NCBI GenBank assembly: GCA_026122225.1
Contig: JANEZZ010001956.1
Location: forward strand, 188,501-252,500
Source: Heloderma charlesbogerti
Lineage: Eukaryota > Chordata > Lepidosauria > Squamata > Helodermatidae
Direction: 5' to 3'
DNA length: 64,000 nt
Shown: in pieces, positions 12,101 through 21,100 of the stretch
How the letters are laid out: the number at the start of each line of letters is the position of its first letter
Numbering within the stretch: the stretch's first letter is position 1
The notes under the pieces: generated by a model
The model's input: only the letters and a program-made list of their open reading frames with translations
Databases searched by the model: none
Told to the model about the DNA's origin: nothing
Translations under genes and position numbers: made by a program

Positions 12101-15100
12101 CTGGACCACCTGAGCAACTCCTTAAGGATCTCTTGCCTCCTTAAGAATCCCAGCTTCCATCTTTTACCTTCCCCTTTCCAGTAACACGGGGTTTAGGCTG
12201 TAGATGTGGGGTGACTGACACTCTAGAAACAGAGTTTAACCACAGCAGTTAACTGGTAATTAAAGCAAGCAAATCACAACTAAAATTATTTACACAATAG
12301 AGCTGAGTGATACAAAAGGCGTTAAAAGAAAATAAAAGTTGCAAAATCCAAGTTCTTTGCCCCACCGGTACGTAAGACTCCTCTTGGCTGCATCTTCCTG
12401 CTCCCTCTTCAGGCTCTGGTCTCCTGACTCTACTCTTACTGGCTCTCTCACTCTCTTTATACCCTCCTCCCTCAAAACTGACTGTTTCAAACCTGAAGAA
12501 ATGAAACTTAATTGGGGAAATTAAACTGACATTTAAATTAAACTGATTAAACTGAGAAATGAAACTACACCTCTCAGGGATACACCCTCCCAACAAAAAC
12601 TCCAGGCCTTTAGGCCTGAACGTTTTTCCTTGCCTCTGTAGGCCTCAAACGTTCACAGTAGTATTAGGATTTCAACATTTTCCAAACCAGGGGGAAATAA
12701 GAGCATCAAGTTCCTTACTGCTCATGGCCTTCAGCTACACTATAGTCAGAGAGATGGTCTCCACTATCTTCCAGCATATCATGGGGAAGGTCAGTCAACA
12801 GCTGCTGCAACTGAAATGAGATACATTATAACTATGTGAATGTGGGATGCACATTCATTAACACAGTATCTAGTATATACTGGGTCTTTGATACCTTCAG
12901 TACCAGAAGAATTAATTTGTGGAAAAAGCATGCTACATTGTTTTGAAGAAGCCATACCATTACAATATGGCTACCATGGCAGTTCAAGGATGTTATTTTT
13001 CCCCTTTGTGCCATGACCATTTCTGCAAAAAGAAAAGAGTATTCAATCTCACAGACAATGCAGGTAGGAAGGAAATCATTATTGTGACATATCCATTAAT
13101 GGAAGCTGGCCTGTTGCACAAGTGGCACACCTGTACCTTTGAGAGGCATGCTTTGACTGCTGCTACTGAAGCAGCGTAAGATCAGAACTGATCAACTTGT
13201 TCAGAACGAAGTACCACATCAGAAATATGTCATGAGCCAGAAGGTTGCAGTTAAAGCAACTGCCTATAATTGACTACTTGAAAATAATCAAAAGTGATAG
13301 GTCACTCAAAGCACAATTCACTTAACATGAGCTCCCCACTCCCCTAATCCAGCACTGCACCTGTCTCCACTCCCAGGGCTGCTCTCACTCTCTCTCTTAC
13401 ACATATACACCCTATGCTTCCCTCCTCAGCTCCTAGAAGACTTGGAGGTTCAAGAAGACTTGGAGGGGCAGCTGCCATTAGCGTTGCACTGTTTCTCCTG
13501 TGCACCAGCAGGGAAAAGTTGCAAATATTATACTGGTAAGCAATGAAGTTTACAGTAACTTGGGATACTGTATAGATACACCCTATAATTCTCTTTCAAA
13601 GGTGGAGTGGATATTAATAATGTGACACTCATTATTTCAGCTGAAGTAACAGTTTTACTATAGCAAGGCAATACTGCACCTCTTTAAACAGGTACCTTTT
13701 TCAAAACCAGAAAATAGTGAGGATATATTACTTCAGTCTCTGCACGACCAACCTTTTGGGGGAGTGGGCAACAGACCATTTGAGATGTCTCAAAATACCT
13801 AGTCATCCCAGTGTTTTCCATTTCAGCCACTCATTCTGTCTGTGAGAGTTACTTTTCAGCAGCTTAAATAAAAAGAAGCCTTCTTTACTTACTTGGAGCA
13901 AGGAATCCTGTATAGAGTGTACCTGTTCTTCCAAACCTTCAGTGAGGTTTTGGTACATAGAATGGCTCTCAACTGATACATCTGTGCAGTACATTTTCTT
14001 TTTCTCACAAGATTACTAGAAAACTGTACACAACAATACAAGCAGTTATTGCATTGAGATTTGACACCCAAACTTTCTTCTTCTCCTCCTCAGTAACAAG
14101 GTCTATACATTTTGTGAATTAGAGCAGAAGCAACACCTTACAAATAGAATGATGAACAAATAGCAGAAATAAACTCTCTCATTCAAGGTGGAGGGGTTAC
14201 TATATTACCAAAGAAGGGGTAAACACGTAAATAATATTGTAGCAAAATCACCAGGGAAATTACACTTCTGCTTTTTGGCATGGTGATCAAGAACATCTTA
14301 TGATTCTATTCTAATGAAATATATATACATGTTGCCATCAAAAAGTTATCAGACATCCCAAGCTATACAGCTGAAGCTATACACAATCAACTCATTGTTG
14401 TTCAGCTATGTTTACAATTATTATTTGTATACAAACTAGGCCTTCAGCACTACACAGTCCTGAAATCTTAAGATTTCAAGTAAAGTAGATGAGTTTCTGC
14501 TAAAGTTCCACTGAGTTTAGGAAGACCAAACTATTCTCAGTTACAGAGCTCTGCAGGTTTCCCTGTATTGACTTTTTAAAAATGGGTCAGGAATAAGAGC
14601 CAGCAACATGACCACCTTCCAATCACAAATTAAGAACTTATTTGAGGAGTATTTTTGATATGAAAGGTGGGGTATAAACTATGGAAAAATAGTACATAAC
14701 ATCTTTGGAGACCAAGAACAAATTGCATTAACTGAAAAATAACACTCACTGAAAATCCATACGGCCAGTGCTCTATTATTATTCATATTTATTCATGGCA
14801 TACATTTACATGATTTATTTATTTATAGAATCATAGAACAGTAGGGTTGGAAGGGGCCTATAAGACCACTGAGTCTAACCCCCTGCTCAGTGCAGGAATC
14901 TAAGTCAAAGCATCCTTGACAGATGGCTGACCAGCTTCCTCTTGAATTATTGTTATTATTTATTTATTAAATTTATTAATCGCCCATCTGGCCGGTCACC
15001 TAGCCACTCTGGGCGATGTACAACAATAAAAACAGTTTATACAATAAAATTCAACATTAAAAACATCACGTTTCTAAAATTACCCTAGTCCACCCCAAAT

Positions 15101-18100
15101 GCCTGCCTGAACAACCATGTTTTTAATGCATGGCAGAAGCTCATTAAATAGGGAGCACGGTGGAGTTCCCTAGGGAGGGAGTTCCACAGAGTGGGGGCCA
15201 CCACAGAGAAGGCCCTCTCCCTCGTCCTCACCATCCTAGCTGTCCTGGCTGATGGGACACAGAGAAGGCCATCCGAGGCTGATCTTGTTGAGCAGCCTAT
15301 CTGGTGTTGCTGGAGGCACTCCTTGAGATAGGCTTGGCTGGAACCACATACGGTTTTAAAGGTAAAAACCAACACCTTGAATTTGGCCCGGAAAACAACT
15401 GGCAGCCAGTGCAGCTCCTTCAGCACTGGAGTGATGTGATCTCGCCGGCGGCTGCCTTTAATCAGGTGAGCCGCTACATTCTGTACCAGCTGCAGCTTCC
15501 AAACCGTCTTCAAGGATAACCCTCATAGAGCGCATTACAGTAGTCTAAACGAGAGGAGACCAGGGCATGTACTACTGATGGGAGCAGATGGTCGGGAAGG
15601 TAGGGGCGCAGCCGCCGTATCAGATGGAGTTGGTACAGCGCTGTCCAGCTCACAGCTGACACCTGAGCCTCCATGGACAGCTGGGAGTCTAAGATGACCC
15701 CCAAGCTGCGGACCTGGTCTTTCAAGGGTAACCGTACCCCATTCAACACCAGGTCAACATCCCCCAGCCTCCTCTTGTCTCCCACCAAAAGTACCTCGGT
15801 CTTGTCAGGGTTCAGCTTCAGCTTGTTCCTCCCCATCCAGCCACTCACCGTCTCCAGACATTTGGACACGGATTCTACGGCCAACCTTGGTGAAGATTTG
15901 AACAAGAGGTAGAGCTGCGTGTCATCTGCATACTGATGACACCGCACCCAAAACCTCCTGATGATAGCCCCCAGCGGCTTCACATAGATGTTAAATAGCA
16001 TCGGGGAGAGGATGGAACCCTGTGTCACCCCACAAGTGAGCGGCCATGGGTCCGAAACCTCCTCTCCCAGGGCTATCCTCTGGTACCTGCCGGAGGAAGG
16101 ACCGGAACCACCGCAATACGGTGTCTCCAATGCCCAACCCCTCCAGGCGGTCCAGGAGGATACCGTGGTCAACTGTATCAGAAGCCGCTGAGAGGTCAAG
16201 GAGAACAAGGAAGGAGCATTCGCCCCTATCCAGAGCCCTCCTCATATCATCCAGCAAGGCAACCAAGGCCGTTTCTGTCCCATGCCCAGGCCTGAAGCCT
16301 GACTGAAATGGATCTACATAATCAGCTTCTTCCAAGTGTGCCTTCAACTGCATCGCCACCACCCGCTCAATCACCTTGCCCCAAAAAGGCAGATTCGAGA
16401 CTGGGCGAAAGTTGTTCAGAACTTGGGGATTCAAGGAGGGCTTTTTTAAAAGCGGTCTTATCACTGCCTCCTTGAGGGCTGATGGTATCACTGCCTCCTT
16501 GAGGGCTGATGGCATCACTCCCTCCTCAAGGGAGGCGTTCACCACTGCCTTGATCCCCTCACCCAGCCTCTCTCTGCAGCTTATAATGAGCCAAGATGGG
16601 CAAGGATCAAGGAAGCAGGTGGTCGGCCTTACAGAGGAAAGCACCTTGTCCACTTCATCAGAAGGAAGAAGCTGGAACCGATCCCACAAAACCAGTGTGC
16701 CACAGACCGCCTCCTGCTCACTAACTCTATCCACAGTGCACGGAACAACACTCCTAATCCGATCAATTTTATCTGCAAAGTGCCTTGCCAAGGCCTCACA
16801 GGAGGCCTTAGAAAGCTCCAGCGGTTCCGGAGCAACTGGACCAACCAGGCTCTGGACCACTTGGAACAGCCTCCTGGGAATGCCTCCAGTGTGGGAGAGC
16901 CCACCACCTCCCTAGGTAATTGGTTCCATTGTCATATTGCTCTAACAGTCAGGAAGTTTTTCCTGATGTTTAGCCGGAATCTGGCTTCCTGTAACTTGAG
17001 CCCATTATTCTGGATCCTGCACTCTGGGATGTTGTAAATACAAATTATTTACAACATTTGTATACTGCTTCCCACTCAAACAGATTCTGGAACAGTGAAC
17101 ACAAGAAGTGCAACAGTAAAAAAATAAAAGATTAAAACACCATATTAAAATTATTAAAAACAGAATACCAATAAAAACTGTGGCTGGTCATGTAAGGAAT
17201 GCCTCCTGGAACAGAACTGTTTTCAGAAGGCGCCAAAAGCAACACAGTGGTACTCCAGGGGTAGAGAGTTCCAAAGAAAGGGGCATGCCACACTGAAGGC
17301 TCTTCTCCTGGTGGACTCCAGTCAGGCCATAGGCCCGGTGGAACCACCAGAAGCTTGCCCTCTGATGACTCTGGACCAGGCAAGTTGGCAAGGGAGAAGG
17401 GTGCACTCTCAGGTATCCTGGTCCCAAGCTGTTAAGGGCTTTGTACACTAGTACTAATACCTTAAACGTGGCCCAGTAGCCAATAGGCAGCCAGTGCAGT
17501 TCCCTCAGCAAAGGAGTTACATGCTGAAAAGAGGCGGCTCCCAACAATAGCCAAGCTGCTATGATCTGCACTAGCTCCAGCTTTCAGACGAACCTTAAGG
17601 GCAGCCCTACATAGAGTGCATTGCAGTAATCCGGTCTTCAGGTTACTAGTGCCTGTACCATTGTGGCCAAGATCTCCGTGTCCAGGAGAGACGGTAGTTG
17701 GGGAACCATCCAAAGCTGGTAAAAGGCACTCCAAGCTGCCATGGCCACTTGGGCCTCCAGCAACAATAATGGATCTAGGAGCACCCCCAAACTATGGACC
17801 TGACCTTTCAGAGGGAGTGCAACCCTGTCCAGAATAGGCAATGATCCTATATTCCAGACTCAGGAACCACTCACCTACAGGCCTTTCACCTTGCCAGGCT
17901 TCAGTTTCAATTTATTGGCCCTCATCCAGCCCATTACTGCATTTAGGCACTGATCCAGGACTTGCTTTGCCTCACTTGATTCAGAGATCACAGGGAAATA
18001 GAGTTATGTGTCATCAGCATATTGATGGCATTTGGCTTCAAATCCCCTAATGATCTATGTACAGTCAGGGCCAGAAATATCGGAACAAGGATAACTGTTT

Positions 18101-21100
18101 TGGCAGCTGGCCTCTGCACACCACCACATTGAAGTTGAAAGGAAACACACCCAGATGGGAGCGAAGTCAGGACTTTCAGCTGTAATTCTAGGGGTTTGAC
18201 AAAAGTGGGGCACCAACCATTCTGGAAGTACAGCCAGTGGCATACACATACACCCATCGTTGGTGGCTCATAAGTAATGGAACAAACCAACATCATTTCA
18301 AACTTAAGGATCACCTTCAATACCTGGATGAAAATCCTTTGCAGTCAATGACTGCCTAAAGTCTGGAACGCATGGACATGACCACATGCTGAATTTCCTC
18401 CCTCGAGATGCTTTGCCAGGCCTTGACTGCAGCTGCCTTCAGCTGCTGCTTGTTTGTGGGTCTTTCTGCCTTCACACTTGTCTTCAGTAAGTGAAAAGCA
18501 TGCTCTACTGGTTTGAGATCAGGTGAATGACTTGGCCACTGAAGAACATCCCACTTCTTTCCCTGGAGAAACCCTTGGGTAGCTTTTGCTGTATGTTTTG
18601 GGTCATTATCCATCTGCAAGATGAAGCGGCGTCCTATCAGTTTGGAAGCATTCGGCTGAACCTGAGCAGAAAGTATAGCCCTATACACTTCAGAATTCAT
18701 CCTGCTGCTTTTATCAGCAGTCAGGTCAACAATAAACACCAGTGACCTGGTTCCATTGGCAGCCATACATGCCCATGTCAGGCACCCACATTCCTAAATA
18801 CTCCAGATAAGAGGAGGCATAGTTCACAATCCTGTTATAACAGCTGACCCCAACATGTACAGAAGCTTTAGATATAACTTTTATCAGCAGTCAGGTCAAC
18901 AATAAACACCAGTGACCTGGTTCCATTGGCAGCCATACATGCCCATGCCATAACACTGCCTCCACCATGTTTGACAGATGATGTGGTATGCTTTGGATCA
19001 TGAGCTGTTCCTTTCCTTCGCCATACTTTTCTCTTCCCATCATTCTGGTACAAGTTAATCTTGGTTTCCTCAGTCCAAAGAATCTTATTCCAGAACTGGG
19101 CAGGCTTTTTTGGGTGTTTGCTGGCAAAGGCTAATCTGGCCTTTCAGTTCTTGAGCGTTACCAGTGGTTTGCACCTTCCTGTGAAGCCTCTGTATTTACA
19201 TTCATAAAGCCGTCTCTTGACTGTAGATGTTCACAATGACATGCCTACCTCCACAAGAGCGTTCTTGACCCGGCTAGATGTTGTGAAAGGGTTCCTCTTC
19301 ACCATGAGCAGAATTCTGCGGTCATCCACTTTAGTTGTCTTCCGTGGTCTTCCAGGCCTTTTGCTGTTGCTGAGCTTGCCAGTTAAGTCCTTCTTTTTCA
19401 GGATGTTCCAAACTGTTGTACTGGCCACTCCCACTGTTTTTGCTATCTCTCTGATGGGTTTATTTTGTTTCCTCAGCCTAATGACGGCCTCCTTCACTCG
19501 CATGGACACCTCTTTGGACCTCATGTTGGGAGTTCCAGTGAACAGCTACCAAATGCAAATGTAACACTCAGAACCACCTCCAGGCCTTTTATCTGCTTAA
19601 GTGGACATGGGGTACCCAGGAAACAGGCCACACCTGGCCATGCAGCTGCTTGTCAGCCATTCGTTCCATTACTTATGGGCCACCAACGATGGGTGTGTGT
19701 GTATGCCACTGGCCGTACTTCCTGAATGGTTAGTGCCCCACTTTTGTCAAACCCCTTGAATTACAGCTGAAAGTCCTGACTTCCCTCCCATCTGGGTGTG
19801 TTTCCTTTCAACTTCAATGTGGTGGTGTACAGAGGCCAACTGCCAAAACAGTTACCCTTGTTCCGAAGTTTCTGGCCCTGACTGTACATGGCACTTTGCA
19901 ACAAAAAGAACAAAAAATGTGGAGTTGATTCAAGGAGCAGAAGACCTTTGGACAACTGAGAGTTGTAGAATGGGATGAGTGAAGGTCTCAGGTTGGGATG
20001 CATCAGGATATAAGAACAAAGAGATAAGAGAGGGGCAAGGTCATGGAGGATTTTGAAGTTAAGGACAAGATGCTTGTGCAGGATCCAAGGAACAGACAGG
20101 AAGCCAGCAAAGGGATTTAAGGAGGGGAGTCGCATGGTCAGAGCGACAAAAGGGGTGAATAACACTGGCAGCAGAATGCTGGACAGAGGAGAAGGGACCA
20201 AGGTGAGACAACAGAAGACTATTGAGGAGGAAGAGATTTGCAGTAATCAAAGCAAGAGATGACCAGGGCATGGACCAGAGATTTTGCTAAGGAAGAGAGA
20301 AAGGAAAGGCCATATTTTTTGTAATGTTGTAAAAGGAGGATTATGCCTCTTATCCAACAGGATTCCAGGTAATATCTAGGTAGCAGAGAGCTTCTGCTAT
20401 GGGGCGGTATAGAAATGTAATAAAGATATTAGACAAAATATACAAATAATTTTTAAAAATCATATACATGGGACAACATGTTATGAAGAAAGCCTAGAAC
20501 CCTTCTCACTGATATGCTCCTTTTAGAAACAGGTCTGTGTGGGTGATTGTATGGAAAAGCATTCAAATGTCGGCCCCCACGGGTTTTCCACCTCAGTGCA
20601 AAGTCATATAGCCCAAACACAGGTTTACTACCTCAGTGTGAATTAGAAATGAAGTCTGTTGCTACAGTGGTTGGAGCAAAATAAGTAATACAACATACCT
20701 AAAAGGGAAAGGGAGAAGTTCCTACACAGCACAGAAGGTAATTAATTAAAAAAAAAGTCTGGTGGATTCAATTTGATTTTGAACACTGAAATGCTTTTTG
20801 ACAAATTATCATTCCAGCTTGCTATACTGAGCTACATATTTACAATAACATGAAAGGAACTAGCAAAGAGGAGGCATGTGGAAAAGAGTGCTTTTCCTCC
20901 CTTTATTACCATTTGCTTATTATTTAAATTAAATAGGAAGAGAAAAATCATATTTTTCATCTTTCATCATATGAAAGTATGACAGAAGATTGACTCTCAA
21001 TCTTCATTTCTCTAACACATCCACCCAAGAAGCCTCCGTTCAGAAAGTTAGCAGGTCCACCCACCAACATATACAGAACGTAAAGGGGGAAATTCCAACA

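Larger units (their letters stand above)
18062..19884 (-). mobile_element. Tc1/mariner element with long terminal inverted repeats
   Basis: The element starts CAGTCAGGGCCAGAAATATC and ends in its inverse (GAAGTTTCTGGCCCTGACTG), flanked by TA at 18060-18061 and 19885-19886. The inverted repeats run for about 220 bp on each side (about 18062-18283 and 19664-19884), which is long for Tc1-like elements. The transposase lies between on the minus strand. A 170-bp rearrangement at 18778-18947 disrupts it. Confidence 0.92.

Noticed and set aside
16376..16915. 179-codon plus-strand ORF
   Set aside because: Antisense of the L2 linker region, and it runs into the CR1 relic.
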